Source: Sneathiella aquimaris
GTDB lineage: Bacteria; Pseudomonadota; Alphaproteobacteria; Sneathiellales; Sneathiellaceae
Direction: 5' to 3'
NCBI RefSeq assembly: GCF_026409565.1
Contig: NZ_CP112881.1
Span: 682,001 to 746,000, forward strand
DNA: 64,000 nt
Made by a program: the position numbers and the translations under genes. Position 1 is the stretch's first letter; every line of letters starts with the position of its first letter. Shown piece by piece: positions 46,195 to 55,678 of the stretch. The notes under the pieces were generated by a model. That model did no database searches. It saw only the letters and a program-made list of their open reading frames with translations, and was not told the DNA's origin.

Positions 46195-47682
46195 GTGAGC
46201 CAGATGCGTATTCTCATCGCGATGATGAAACATGAAACAAACACTTTCTCTCCAATTGTTGCTGACTGGAAGCGATTTCAGGACTGGGGCGCGCACCTTG
46301 GGGAAGACGCATTAAAGGCCTATGAAGGAACCGCGATGCCCATGGGGGCCTATATTGAACTTGCCCGTTCAATTGATGCGGAAATTGTTACGCCTGTTGC
46401 TGCTGAAGCGATGCCTGCGGGGCTGGTAACCAAAGAAGCCTATAATAACCTTGTCGAGCCGATTTTGGAGGCTGTGCGAAATGGGGTGGATGCCGCGATG
46501 CTGGACCTGCATGGCGCGATGGTCTCGGAAGTAACACCTGACGGTGAAGGTACTCTGCTTGAGCGTATCCGAGAAATTGATCCTGAGTTACCGATTGCTG
46601 TCACTCTGGACTTGCATTGTAACCTGACAGACAGGATGGTGCGGAACTGCACAACCCTGATCGGTTACAAGACCTATCCTCATGTTGATATGTATGAAGT
46701 GGGTATGCAGATTGGTCAGGCACTGCTGGATAGTATGGCGGGCAAGATTGATCCCGTTATGTCCTGGGGAAATGTTCCTGTTCTAAGCCAGACCCTGTGT
46801 CAGGGGACCGATGATGAACCAATGGCAACTTTGATCCGACTGTGTAAAGAAGCGGAGCAGGAAAAAGGCGTCATTGCCGCAACGGCCTTTGGCGGTTTTG
46901 CTCTGGCTGATATGAAAGATTCCGGTAACTCCGTCATTGTTGTCACCGATGGTGATCAGGTAAAGGCCGATGCTATTAGAGACCGGATTCTTGCCAAAGC
47001 TTGGGCACTTCGGGAGGATTTTGTCTACAAACACGCGCCGCTTGAAGAAAAGGTCGCCGAAGCCAAATCCATGACAGAGGGGCCAATTCTGTTGCTGGAT
47101 CACGCGGATAACTGCGGGTCTGGTGCGACGCAGGATGTGATGACCGTGATTGCAGAAATCATGCGGCAGGGCTTGGAAGACGTCGCCGTTGGTGCGGTTT
47201 GGGACCCAGTTGCCGTACAGGAAATGCAAAAAGCCGGTGTGGGCAATACTGTGACGCTCAAACTTGGCGGTAAAACGGATATGCCGTCAATTAACGAGGT
47301 GGGCGAGCCGCTTGAAATTACTGGAACGGTTAAGGTCATCAGCAATGGTGAATGGACTGTCAGGGGGCCGATGTATACAGGTGTGAAAGTCTATATGGGA
47401 CCAACCGCGGTTCTGGATACGGGCAACATGGAAATCGTGATTGTGTCCAATCACCACGAACCCTGGGATCAGGGAGTGTTTACGTCTGTTGGTATCCAGC
47501 CAGAGCACAAACGGTATGTGGTTCTGAAAAGCCGTATTCATTACCGGGCTGGGTTCGCTCCGATTGCAAAAGCAACTTTGCGTTTGGACGGGAAAGGGGT
47601 CACGACCTCGGATAACAAGCTGCTTGAATATAAGAATGTGCGCCGGCCGATTTATCCGCTGGATTTAATTAACGAGGCATGA
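46195..47682 (+). CDS. M81-family metallopeptidase (MlrC-like)
   Basis: A 495-residue protein of the microcystinase C-type M81 family. N-terminal MKHETNTFSP, then MLDLHGAMV, VTLDLHCNLTDRM, IGYKTYPHVDMYEVG and LLLDHADNCGSGATQDVM give the conserved His/Asp zinc ligands. The expected activity is hydrolysis of small linear peptides or amide bonds; microcystin breakdown is not implied. Start GTG 46195 or ATG 46204 (MRILIAMM), both poorly marked. The stop overlaps the next gene (ATGA), so it works with a TTC38-like TPR protein. Confidence 0.87.
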   Translation: MSQMRILIAMMKHETNTFSPIVADWKRFQDWGAHLGEDALKAYEGTAMPMGAYIELARSIDAEIVTPVAAEAMPAGLVTKEAYNNLVEPILEAVRNGVDAAMLDLHGAMVSEVTPDGEGTLLERIREIDPELPIAVTLDLHCNLTDRMVRNCTTLIGYKTYPHVDMYEVGMQIGQALLDSMAGKIDPVMSWGNVPVLSQTLCQGTDDEPMATLIRLCKEAEQEKGVIAATAFGGFALADMKDSGNSVIVVTDGDQVKADAIRDRILAKAWALREDFVYKHAPLEEKVAEAKSMTEGPILLLDHADNCGSGATQDVMTVIAEIMRQGLEDVAVGAVWDPVAVQEMQKAGVGNTVTLKLGGKTDMPSINEVGEPLEITGTVKVISNGEWTVRGPMYTGVKVYMGPTAVLDTGNMEIVIVSNHHEPWDQGVFTSVGIQPEHKRYVVLKSRIHYRAGFAPIAKATLRLDGKGVTTSDNKLLEYKNVRRPIYPLDLINEA

Positions 47683-49007
47683 TGATGCAGGACGGGTTTG
47701 GCAATACTGTTTCAACGACGTCAGAAGGAACCATCGACGCGATTGATCGGTTTTCGAACAGTTTGATCGGGTATGGTACAGACTTCGCTGTTGTCTTTGA
47801 GCAGTCAGATGCGGACCCGGAATGTGCTGTTTTGGCTGCGTTGGCGACCCAGTTGGGGTTGTTCATGGAAAGCCCCGATCGCCTTGCAATAGCAGATAAG
47901 TATCTTACCCGCGCTGTCGAGGCCGCGCCCCGAGCCACCCTTCGTGAACAGCTTTTTGTTGAAGCGATGCTGGCCCATCGAAACGCCGATTATACAAAGG
48001 CAATCTCCTGCCACCGCAGGCTGGCCGCCGAATTTCCTGAAGATCTTTTGTCAGCTAAAATCGGGCAGACCCTTTATTTCAATCTTGGAAATGATGAAGG
48101 TATGCTGTGGCTTGCGGATCAAGTGCTGGACGCTCATCAGGGCAACGCCTATGTTCATGGGATGCGGGCCTTCGGACTTGAACAGATGAGCCGATTGGAA
48201 GAAGCCGAAGAAGAAGGACGAAGAGCCACCGAGATGAAACGGTGTGAGCCTTGGGCACATCACGCGGTTGCCCATGTGATGATCACTCAGGGACGTCTGG
48301 ACGACGGTATTCAGTGGATGCAAACGCTCAGTGATGAATGGGGCGGATGTAATTCATTTATGTATACCCACAATTGGTGGCATCTGGCGCTTTTCCACTT
48401 GGAAAAAGAAGAATTTGATGAAGCTTTGGCTCTTTATGATCGCAGTGTCTGGGGCCGGGAAAAAACCTATAGTCAGGATCAGATAAACGCCATTTCCTTG
48501 TTATGGCGTCTAGAACTTGCCGGTGTCGATGTTGGTGATCGCTGGATGGATGTTGCCAATTATGTCGCCGATCGTAGTTTCAATAATGATCAGCCATTTT
48601 TGGATATGCAGTATATTTTCGCGCTGGCCCGCGGCGGAAAAGAAGAGGCGGTTACGGGGCTGCTGGCGGGCATGAATAAGCAAGCGAAAGAAGGTCCTGC
48701 AATGACCCGCACAGTCTGGAGGGATGTCGCTGTTCCTGCGGCTGAAGCGTTCGTCGCATATGCAAAAGGTGAGTTTGGTAAGGTGATCGATTTGCTGGGC
48801 CCCGCGCGTGTCAGAATGCAAAGCATCGGTGGGAGCCATGCTCAACGGGATTTATTCGAGCAGGTCTGGATTGATAGTCTTCTTAAAGTCAGGGACTTTG
48901 AAACCGTTATGCCATTGATCGAGAAACGCCTTGAATTCCGCCGTCCCGTGAAATTGGACCAAACCCTGATGATGAGAGCCAGAAACGCACAGTCTGCTTA
49001 TTCTTGA
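47679..49007 (+). CDS. TTC38-like tetratricopeptide repeat protein
   Basis: A 442-residue soluble protein starting with three Met codons. The composition and segments such as YVHGMRAFGLEQMSRLEEAE, EEGRRATEMKRCEPWAHHAV, AHVMITQGRLDDGIQWMQT and MYTHNWWHLALFHLEKEEFD, followed by EALALYDRSVWG, match the TTC38 family shared by bacteria and eukaryotes. No catalytic site is known. Translational coupling to the M81 peptidase suggests a functional pair. Converges on the DUF2794 gene with one base between. Confidence 0.86.
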   Translation: MMMQDGFGNTVSTTSEGTIDAIDRFSNSLIGYGTDFAVVFEQSDADPECAVLAALATQLGLFMESPDRLAIADKYLTRAVEAAPRATLREQLFVEAMLAHRNADYTKAISCHRRLAAEFPEDLLSAKIGQTLYFNLGNDEGMLWLADQVLDAHQGNAYVHGMRAFGLEQMSRLEEAEEEGRRATEMKRCEPWAHHAVAHVMITQGRLDDGIQWMQTLSDEWGGCNSFMYTHNWWHLALFHLEKEEFDEALALYDRSVWGREKTYSQDQINAISLLWRLELAGVDVGDRWMDVANYVADRSFNNDQPFLDMQYIFALARGGKEEAVTGLLAGMNKQAKEGPAMTRTVWRDVAVPAAEAFVAYAKGEFGKVIDLLGPARVRMQSIGGSHAQRDLFEQVWIDSLLKVRDFETVMPLIEKRLEFRRPVKLDQTLMMRARNAQSAYS

Positions 49008-49008
49008 G

Positions 49009-49395
49009 CTATTCGACCGTGTCAAAACGCTTGCGGTCAAAAACCTTCAAAACCTGAGACAGAGACTGTCCCCGCTTCAAGGTTCGGCCATTCTGAGCCT
49101 GAACGGAGTAGGCACCCTGTTTTTTTGCCAGTTTTGGCTCTTTAAAGATCCGATAGACAGGTTTTTCCGTGGTTCGGTGGAAAATGGCAAACACGCAAAG
49201 ATGTTTCTCTTGGCCGATCGCATAATCCCGCCATTCTGATTTGGCGACCATTTGTCCGTAAACTTGAAGGATTTGAGCGAGTTCTCTTCGGTCAAAAAAC
49301 ACAGGAGGGGATGTCAATTGCGCTCTTGGGCCCGGCCGCTGGGTGGTCCCAGACCGGGCCTGATAGTGATCGTTGAAACTAACAACCTCGCTCAT
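49009..49395 (-). CDS. DUF2794 protein
   Basis: A 128-residue cytoplasmic protein with the alphaproteobacterial DUF2794 pattern: FDRRELAQILQVYGQMVA, SEWRDYAIG, YRIFKEPKLAKKQGAYSVQA and GQSLSQVLKVF. Function unknown. It stands alone, convergent with the TTC38-like gene and divergent from msrB. Confidence 0.85.
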   Translation of the reverse strand: MSEVVSFNDHYQARSGTTQRPGPRAQLTSPPVFFDRRELAQILQVYGQMVAKSEWRDYAIGQEKHLCVFAIFHRTTEKPVYRIFKEPKLAKKQGAYSVQAQNGRTLKRGQSLSQVLKVFDRKRFDTVE

Positions 49396-49525
49396 TGGCG
49401 CTCCTATCTTGCTTTAATTCGATTTTTCCTTAAATACACAGGTTCGTCAAGTATTGTGAGGCGAAATTCCGTATCTTTTCCTATATATAGGGGGGAGGTG
49501 CCAGTTATTGGAGGAAAGTCATACC

Positions 49526-49927
49526 ATGGTAGACAAGATTGTAAAAAGTGATGCGGAATGGCGCGAACAACTCTCCAAAGAGCAATTTAAGGTTGCTCGT
49601 AAAAAGGGGACAGAACGCGCCTTTACTGGTATTTATCATGATAACAAGGAAGTTGGCATTTATGAGTGCCTTTGCTGCGGTGAGCCTCTGTTTTCATCTG
49701 AAACCAAATATGATTCCGGCACCGGTTGGCCCAGTTTCTGGCAGCCTTTAAATCCCGAAATGGTTGGGGAAGTTCCAGATCGCAGCCTTTTTATGCGCCG
49801 GACCGAAGTTGTTTGCAATAAATGCGATGCGCATCTGGGGCACGTTTTCCCGGATGGCCCTGCCCCAACAGGGCAACGATATTGCCTGAATTCGGCGGCG
49901 TTGGATTTCAAGAAAAAAGAAGATTAA
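49526..49927 (+). CDS. msrB: Peptide-methionine (R)-S-oxide reductase MsrB
   Basis: A 133-residue repair enzyme reducing methionine-R-sulfoxide in proteins. Start ATG 49526 after GGAGGAAA. The two zinc CxxC pairs (CLCC and CNKC), the GTGWPSFWQPL substrate pocket, HLGHVFPDGP and the catalytic Cys in RYCLNSAAL are present. Cytoplasmic, no signal peptide. The stop abuts the convergent transporter gene. Confidence 0.96.
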   Translation: MVDKIVKSDAEWREQLSKEQFKVARKKGTERAFTGIYHDNKEVGIYECLCCGEPLFSSETKYDSGTGWPSFWQPLNPEMVGEVPDRSLFMRRTEVVCNKCDAHLGHVFPDGPAPTGQRYCLNSAALDFKKKED

Positions 49928-50917
49928 TCAGCCAGCCTGATTGAGCAGATCATCGGAGAAATGGCAGGCGGCCAAATGGTCGCTTTCCACTTTCCGCAGT
50001 TTGGGTGCTTCTTCCTTGCACCGATTTGTTGCCATCGGGCAGCGATCCTGAAAAGAACAGCCGATCCGTCTTTCAGTCTGACCTGTCACATTTCCAGAAA
50101 GCCGGATACGGTTTCTTTTATTGCCGGCTGCTGGTTTGGGCACTGCGTCCAGCAGGATCCGTGTGTAAGGGTGTGCGGGACGGGCAAACAAGTCTTCGGT
50201 CCGACCTTTTTCAACAATTGATCCCAAATACATGACAGCAACTTCGTCACATAGATATTCAACAACAGCCAGATCGTGACTGATGAACATATAGGTCACG
50301 CCGAAACTATCCTGAAGATCCCGCAGCAGGTTCAGGACCTGTGCCTGAACAGAAACGTCCAGCGCCGAGACCGGTTCATCCGCAACGATCAACGCAGGGC
50401 GCGTAATAAGAGCACGTGCAATCGCAATACGCTGGCGTTGTCCGCCGGAAAATTCATGGGGATATTTTTCTGTATCGGTGGCTTTCAGGCCAACCGACAT
50501 CAAGACTTCCTTTACACGGTCGCTTTTTTCCTGAGTACTGAGCGGTGCAAGGGCGGCCAGTGGTTCCGCGACAATGCGGCCAACCGTGTGATGCGGGTCC
50601 AACGATCCATAAGGGTCCTGAAACACCATTTGAAAATGTTGGCGCATTGGTCGAAGTTCGTTGAAGTTTTTTCCAACAACCTCATCTCCAAGAATTTTAA
50701 CCGATCCGGAATCGGTTTCTTCCAGAGCCATAACATTGCGCGCCAATGTTGATTTGCCGCAGCCACTTTCCCCCACAATGCCAAAGCTTTTACCTTCTTT
50801 TATCTGAAAGCTGACGCCGTTCAGGGCATAAACAAACCGTGGTTTGGCAAACAGGCTTTCTTTTGGTAGGGGGTAATGGCGGACCAGGTCGGTGACCTCA
50901 AGTACAGTTTTACTCAT
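49928..50917 (-). CDS. Peptide/nickel-type ABC transporter ATPase (DppF/OppF-like)
   Basis: A 329-residue ATPase from ATG 50917, which overlaps the preceding DppD-like stop (ATGA). Walker [10 protein letters not shown], signature FSGGQRQRIAIARAL, Walker B ALIVADEPVSALD and the oligopeptide C-terminal motif CSFQDRCPMATNRC (three or four Cys) identify the DppF/OppF class. Last gene of a four-gene import operon: permease, permease, ATPase, ATPase. Confidence 0.93.
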   Translation of the reverse strand: MSKTVLEVTDLVRHYPLPKESLFAKPRFVYALNGVSFQIKEGKSFGIVGESGCGKSTLARNVMALEETDSGSVKILGDEVVGKNFNELRPMRQHFQMVFQDPYGSLDPHHTVGRIVAEPLAALAPLSTQEKSDRVKEVLMSVGLKATDTEKYPHEFSGGQRQRIAIARALITRPALIVADEPVSALDVSVQAQVLNLLRDLQDSFGVTYMFISHDLAVVEYLCDEVAVMYLGSIVEKGRTEDLFARPAHPYTRILLDAVPKPAAGNKRNRIRLSGNVTGQTERRIGCSFQDRCPMATNRCKEEAPKLRKVESDHLAACHFSDDLLNQAG

Positions 50918-51912
50918 TGATACAGTCCTGTCGTTCTGGCCTGAATAGCTTGTTCCATGTTGTGACAAACGACCTTATGACCACTGCCCAGATCTGTTTC
51001 TGACGGAACAGTCATACCGCAGCCAGAGGATGCAATCGGGCAGCGATCGGTAAATGTGCAGCCTTTGGGAAGGTTGATCAGGTCTGGAACCGTGCCGGGA
51101 ATGGTTGTTAATCGTTTTTGTCGCCCCATACCGATTTTTGGCATGGCTGCAAATAGTCCTTGAGTATAGGGGTGGGTCAATTCGTCAAAAATATTATCGG
51201 TTGTTCCGCTTTCAACAACCGTTCCCCCGTACATAACCATTACTTTTTGCGTATTTTCCGCAATAACCCCTAGATCATGGGATATGAGGATTAGGGCCAT
51301 CCCCTCTTCAGCCACAAGGGTCTGTATAAGTTCGAGGATTTGATCCTGAATGGTCACATCCAGCGCTGTCGTTGGCTCATCCGCAATCAGGATGTCGGGG
51401 GAGCAGGACAGGGCCAGAGCAATCATAACCCGTTGGCGTTGACCACCAGAGAGCTGGTGAGGATGGTTGTGGATCCGCTCTGACGGGTTTGGAATGCCGA
51501 CGCGATCCATAAGCCGCAAAGCTTCTTCAAAAGCTTCTGCTTTGGATAAACCGCGATGCAGCCTTAAGGGCTCCATGATCTGGCGCCCAACCGTATGAAC
51601 CGGGTTCAGGGACGTCATGGGTTCCTGAAAAATCATCGCCATCTGGTTTCCGCGGATATGGCACATTTGTTTTTCAGATTTCTGAAGCAGGTTTTCCCCG
51701 TTCAGCAGCAATTCGCCTGTTGTTACTGCATTTTCCGGCAATAACCCCATCAATGCGAGGGCTGTCATGGATTTACCACAGCCGCTTTCACCGACGATCC
51801 CAAGTGTTTCCCCTTTTTCAAGGTGAATGTTCAGGTTTCGAACGGCAGGGGCCAGCCCTGAGGCAGTATTCAGCATGACGGTCAGGTTGCGAACATCAAG
51901 TAAACTCATCAC
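50914..51912 (-). CDS. Peptide/nickel-type ABC transporter ATPase (DppD/OppD-like)
   Basis: A 332-residue ATPase. Start GTG 51912 or ATG 51909; AGGAAG lies five and eight bases upstream respectively. Walker [10 protein letters not shown], signature [15 protein letters not shown], Walker [14 protein letters not shown] and the C-terminal [15 protein letters not shown] cluster assign it to DppD/OppD. The start overlaps the permease stop by one base. Confidence 0.93.
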   Translation of the reverse strand: MMSLLDVRNLTVMLNTASGLAPAVRNLNIHLEKGETLGIVGESGCGKSMTALALMGLLPENAVTTGELLLNGENLLQKSEKQMCHIRGNQMAMIFQEPMTSLNPVHTVGRQIMEPLRLHRGLSKAEAFEEALRLMDRVGIPNPSERIHNHPHQLSGGQRQRVMIALALSCSPDILIADEPTTALDVTIQDQILELIQTLVAEEGMALILISHDLGVIAENTQKVMVMYGGTVVESGTTDNIFDELTHPYTQGLFAAMPKIGMGRQKRLTTIPGTVPDLINLPKGCTFTDRCPIASSGCGMTVPSETDLGSGHKVVCHNMEQAIQARTTGLYQ

Positions 51913-52763
51913 TAACGCTTCCTGCTTAGACGTGGATCAAGGACATCTCTTAGGCCATCTCCCAACAGGTTCAGCCCAAAGACGGCAATGGCGATGGCGG
52001 CCCCGGGATAGATAGCCTGCATTGGCTGTAAGAACATAAGGGTCTGGGCTTCATTGAGCATACGGCCCCAAGAAGGGTGCGGTGGCTGTGTGCCAAGGCC
52101 AAGATAGGACAGTGCAGCCTCTGCCAGGATCGCAATCGCGAACTGAATGGTTGCCTGAACAATGACGATAGACAGAATGTTCGGCAATACATGCTCAATG
52201 GTAATTCTGAACTTGCCTTTACCGGATGCGCGGGCGGCCATTACATATTCGCGGGCCCAAATGGAATTGGCTGTACCGCGGGTCAGGCGGGCGAAGACCG
52301 GGACATTGTAGATACCAATGGCGATGATTGAATTGACCCCGCCTGGACCCAGAATAGCGGTGATCATGATGGCTGACAAAATAGCCGGAAATGCGAACGA
52401 GAAATCACTCATTCGCATAATAATTTCTTCGGTCCAGCCGCGCTTGGCTGACGCCAGCAATCCAAAACCAACACCAGCAAACAAGCCAATCGAAACGGCG
52501 ACAATACCGACTGTGATCGAATTTTGAGTGCCCGTCATAAGCATCGACATGACATCCCGACCAAATTGATCTGTTCCGAGCCAGTGGTCAGCAGAAGGGG
52601 GTAAGAAGCGGTCAGAAATGACAATGTCATATACTTCGCCGGGGGTCCAAAACAATGAAACCAGTGCGCACAGCAATAAGAACCCTGTCAGCAATCCACC
52701 GACGAGAAAGCTGCGACTTTGCAGGCAACGGCTAAAAAACGACTGGGAGGCAGAACTACTCAT
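51912..52763 (-). CDS. Peptide/nickel-type ABC permease (DppC-like)
   Basis: A 283-residue inner-membrane permease with an N-terminal helix (SFLVGGLLTGFLLLCALVSL), then WLGTDQFGRDVMSMLMTGTQ, the DppC/OppC hallmark, and an EAA loop (EYVMAARASGKGKFRITIEH) before AALSYLGLGTQPPHPSWGRM. About six helices. It overlaps the upstream permease gene by four bases. Confidence 0.93.
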   Translation of the reverse strand: MSSSASQSFFSRCLQSRSFLVGGLLTGFLLLCALVSLFWTPGEVYDIVISDRFLPPSADHWLGTDQFGRDVMSMLMTGTQNSITVGIVAVSIGLFAGVGFGLLASAKRGWTEEIIMRMSDFSFAFPAILSAIMITAILGPGGVNSIIAIGIYNVPVFARLTRGTANSIWAREYVMAARASGKGKFRITIEHVLPNILSIVIVQATIQFAIAILAEAALSYLGLGTQPPHPSWGRMLNEAQTLMFLQPMQAIYPGAAIAIAVFGLNLLGDGLRDVLDPRLSRKR

Positions 52764-53710
52764 ATATCGTGGGCTTTCAATCTTGGGTCGATAACCGCGT
52801 ATAACATATCAACGACAAAATTCGTGACGACAACCATGCCAGCCAACATCAGAACAACGTTTTCAACAACAATTGTATCGCGATTGTTGATGGCTTTCAG
52901 GACAGTTGATCCCAGACCGGGCAGGTGGAAGACATTCTCAACGACGACGGTTCCAGCAAGAAGATTGGCAAATTGAAGACCGGTGACGGTAAGGACCGGT
53001 ATCATTGCGTTGCGCAACACATGCAGCCACAGTGTTTTTCTTTGGCTTAGGCCTTTTGCCCGGGCTGTGCGGACATAATCTTCACGGAATACTTCCAGGA
53101 CGGAAGAGCGGGTAATTCGGGCAAGGATCGCGCCCTGAACAGTCGCGAGCGCAATCGCGGGCAGAAGCAAGGCCCTGAAGCAAGCCCAAAAGCCTTCTTC
53201 CCATCCCGGAAAACCACCCGGTGGAAGCCAGCGCAGTTTGACCGCAAAGAAAAGAATAAGCAGAACCGCAAGCCAGAAGTTAGGGACAGAAATTCCTAAT
53301 TGGCTCACACCCATCAGGGAAATATCACTGGCTTTATTGTGGTTGGCAGCCGCATAAAGGCCGATTACCAAAGCAATGACGACACTTAAACTCATGGACA
53401 GGATGGCCAAGGGAACGGTGATTTTAAGGGCCCCTTCTACCAGTTCCCAGACCGGAACCCGATAGGCGTAGCTGTTCCCCAGTTCACCTTGCAGAATCCC
53501 AAAAATCCAGTCGAAATATCGTTCCATTACAGGACGGTCGAGCCCAAGCTCCTTGGTCAGTGCGAGGATTGCTTCATCGGTAGCATCGACCCCAAGGATA
53601 ACCAATGCGGGGTCCCCGGGCAGAATTTCCATTACAGTAAAAATGACAATTGATGCGCCAACGAGAGTCGCAAGAAGTGTCATAAAACGTTTTGCGAAAA
53701 AAACACTCAT
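52760..53710 (-). CDS. Peptide/nickel-type ABC permease (DppB-like)
   Basis: About 316 residues from ATG 53710 (MSVFFAKRFMTLLATLVGAS), the usual N-terminus of DppB-like permeases; the frame extends to ATG 53797 but adds a hydrophilic, Lys/Asn-rich leader. Neither start has a good ribosome site. VMEILPGDPALVILG, ISVPNFWLAVLLILFF and the EAA loop DYVRTARAKGLSQRKTLWLH define the family. First gene of the operon; the cognate substrate-binding protein is absent from this window. Confidence 0.9.
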   Translation of the reverse strand: MSVFFAKRFMTLLATLVGASIVIFTVMEILPGDPALVILGVDATDEAILALTKELGLDRPVMERYFDWIFGILQGELGNSYAYRVPVWELVEGALKITVPLAILSMSLSVVIALVIGLYAAANHNKASDISLMGVSQLGISVPNFWLAVLLILFFAVKLRWLPPGGFPGWEEGFWACFRALLLPAIALATVQGAILARITRSSVLEVFREDYVRTARAKGLSQRKTLWLHVLRNAMIPVLTVTGLQFANLLAGTVVVENVFHLPGLGSTVLKAINNRDTIVVENVVLMLAGMVVVTNFVVDMLYAVIDPRLKAHDI

Positions 53711-53982
53711 GAATTTTGTAAGACCGCCCTTGCCCAGTTTAACGTACGCATTTTTGTTATCAGCCGCATTATTGTAGCACTTTTTTACGACCGTCATCTA
53801 AATTCCCACACTAGCCTTAGAATTGTTTGTCGTCAATCATTCTTGAAGACGCTGGATGCATAGGCAGGATTAGCTTTTATGATGTATTACAGTTTGTTCT
53901 GACTTTAAGGAAACAGGGAGCAAATTGTCGCAGGCGGGAGTTTGGTATTGTCGGGGTATTGGAGTTGATCTAATGTCCCGCC

Positions 53983-54414
53983 ATGTTTTTAGGCATAAAC
54001 CAGAAAAGAGGAAATATACGCTTTGGCGTCAGGGGGCATCGCCTTCTGGGGACATTTGCTGTCGTGTCTGTTCTTCTGAATTTTCTGGTTCCTGTAACGC
54101 ATGGTTTTCTTTACTCGGCGCAGGCAGGAATGCTTGTGGAAATGTGTACGCCCTCGGGCATTCAATTGGTTCGGGTTGATGCAGGAGAGGGCGTAGAGAA
54201 TTTTGAGGCCGATAATTCTGACTGCAGAGCCTGTGCAGATTGTCCGTTTTATTCATTAAATCTGTTGAAAGCTGCGATGCTTTCAAGCAATAAGCAAATT
54301 GCGTTTGATTTTCGAAACGGTATATCCCTCGCGGTTTTGTCTCAAAAAACATCGGATAAAGACCCCCCGTGGATGCGACCAGCTCAACGGGCACCGCCTG
54401 TCACCTTGATCTGA
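53983..54414 (+). CDS. DUF2946-like secreted protein of copper operon
   Basis: A 143-residue exported protein with an N-terminal hydrophobic segment (LLGTFAVVSVLLNFLVPVTH). The mature part has a Cys in VEMCTPSG and the cluster CRACADC (three Cys), followed by a small hydrophobic stretch, as in DUF2946 proteins that sit beside copper genes. A metal-binding role is inferred from these residues and from the SCO1 and PCu(A)C genes that follow. Start ATG 53983 is reasonable but not proven. Confidence 0.6.
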   Translation: MFLGINQKRGNIRFGVRGHRLLGTFAVVSVLLNFLVPVTHGFLYSAQAGMLVEMCTPSGIQLVRVDAGEGVENFEADNSDCRACADCPFYSLNLLKAAMLSSNKQIAFDFRNGISLAVLSQKTSDKDPPWMRPAQRAPPVTLI

Positions 54415-54497
54415 TTAATCCCGTCTTCTTCAGTGCAAGACGTTCTACTTAACAGATATTCCGGTTTCTTCCGGTGTTCAGTTTCAAGGTGAAATAA

Positions 54498-55109
54498 ATG
54501 AACAAAATCTTTACCTATTCAGTCGCCGCTCTTGTTGTTGCAGGCTTTACAATTGCCGTCCTATTTTTCACGGGTCTTATTCCCGGATCCCGTGGTACCA
54601 GTCAGGGATCAGGCATTATTGCTGGGGCTCCGCAAATTGGCGGGGCGTTTGAGCTCGTCGATAACAAAGGTAACACTGTTACCGACAAGACCTTCCATGG
54701 GAAGATGTCTCTGATTTTCTTCGGTTATACTTTCTGTCCCGATGTATGCCCGACGGAAATGCAGACCTTTGCTCAAGTAATGGAAGCTCTTGGAGACGAC
54801 GCAGAGCAGGTAACACCCATCTTCATTACTGTTGATCCGTCCCGTGATACAGTCGAAGTTGTCGATGAGTTTGTTCAGTCCTTTCATCCGGCGATTGTCG
54901 GATTGACAGGCAGTGAAGCGCAGGTCGAGACAGTGAAAAAAATGTATCGTGCCTATAGTCAGAAGCAGGAAGATGGGGATCCGGAATACTACTTGGTGGA
55001 TCACACATCTTTCACATATCTGATGGGCCCGGATGGCCAGCTTTCAACAGTATTTCGTTATGGAACAACACCGGAAGAAATCACCACTCACATAAAAGAA
55101 CAACTCTAG
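54498..55109 (+). CDS. SCO1/SenC-family copper chaperone
   Basis: A 203-residue inner-membrane-anchored thioredoxin-fold protein. A single helix (SVAALVVAGFTIAVLFFTG) precedes the periplasmic domain with the copper motif CPDVCP (Cys80, Cys84) and the distal His169 in VDHTSF. It delivers copper to, or reduces, the CuA site of cytochrome c oxidase. The PCu(A)C gene follows after 14 bases. Confidence 0.94.
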   Translation: MNKIFTYSVAALVVAGFTIAVLFFTGLIPGSRGTSQGSGIIAGAPQIGGAFELVDNKGNTVTDKTFHGKMSLIFFGYTFCPDVCPTEMQTFAQVMEALGDDAEQVTPIFITVDPSRDTVEVVDEFVQSFHPAIVGLTGSEAQVETVKKMYRAYSQKQEDGDPEYYLVDHTSFTYLMGPDGQLSTVFRYGTTPEEITTHIKEQL

Positions 55110-55123
55110 TTGAAAGAAATATC

Positions 55124-55642
55124 ATGAAATTCTTTAAATTTGGAATTGCAACCGCTGTTGCTGTCACTCTTATGTCCGGTTTGTTCGCTACTCCGTCTTA
55201 TGCAGATGGAATGATGATGGCAAAAGACGGATGGGCCCGGTCCCGCACGGCATCTGCGAAGGTTGCAGGCGCGTTCGTAACGCTTCACAATATGGGCAAG
55301 GAAGATGACCGTTTGATCGGCGCGACATCCAAAATTGCAAAACGGACGGAAATTCACACGACCAAAATGACAGACGGTGTGATGAAGATGATCCAGGTGG
55401 AAGAGGGCATTGCGATCAAGGCCGGTGAAACCGTTCAGATGAAGCCGGGTAGCTATCATATCATGTTTATGGGGCTGACAGAGGTGCTTGCAGAAGGAAA
55501 GGAAATTCCGGTGACCTTGAAATTTGAAAAAGCCGGTGACGTGGATATTCTGGTCTCTGTCAAGAAAGCGGGTTCCATGGGTCACGGTGGCCATGGTGGC
55601 ATGAAGAAAATGGATCATGGATCCATGAAAAAAACCAACTAA
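55124..55642 (+). CDS. PCu(A)C copper chaperone
   Basis: A 172-residue periplasmic protein with a signal peptide ending SYA-DGMMM. The copper site pattern H-x3-M ... M ... H-x-M is seen in HTTKMTDGVMKM and GSYHIMFMGL. The C-terminus is rich in His, Met and Gly (HGGHGGMKKMDHGSMKK), which may give extra copper binding. With SCO1 it loads the CuA centre of cytochrome oxidase. It ends at a terminator. Confidence 0.93.
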   Translation: MKFFKFGIATAVAVTLMSGLFATPSYADGMMMAKDGWARSRTASAKVAGAFVTLHNMGKEDDRLIGATSKIAKRTEIHTTKMTDGVMKMIQVEEGIAIKAGETVQMKPGSYHIMFMGLTEVLAEGKEIPVTLKFEKAGDVDILVSVKKAGSMGHGGHGGMKKMDHGSMKKTN

Positions 55643-55650
55643 GTCTTTAG

Positions 55651-55677
55651 GGGAGGCAATTTGTTGCCTCCCTTTTC
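55651..55677. terminator. Terminator between PCu(A)C and the hotdog gene
   Basis: GGGAGGCAA (55651-55659) pairs with TTGCCTCCC (55664-55672) over a TTTG loop, followed by TTTTCT on the plus strand. The convergent dehydratase gene stops at 55679, so it may use the same hairpin. Confidence 0.8.
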
Positions 55678-55678
55678 T

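Noticed and set aside
53925-54179. 84-codon frame overlapping the DUF2946-like gene
   Set aside because: The alternative frame with the signal peptide and Cys cluster is better supported.
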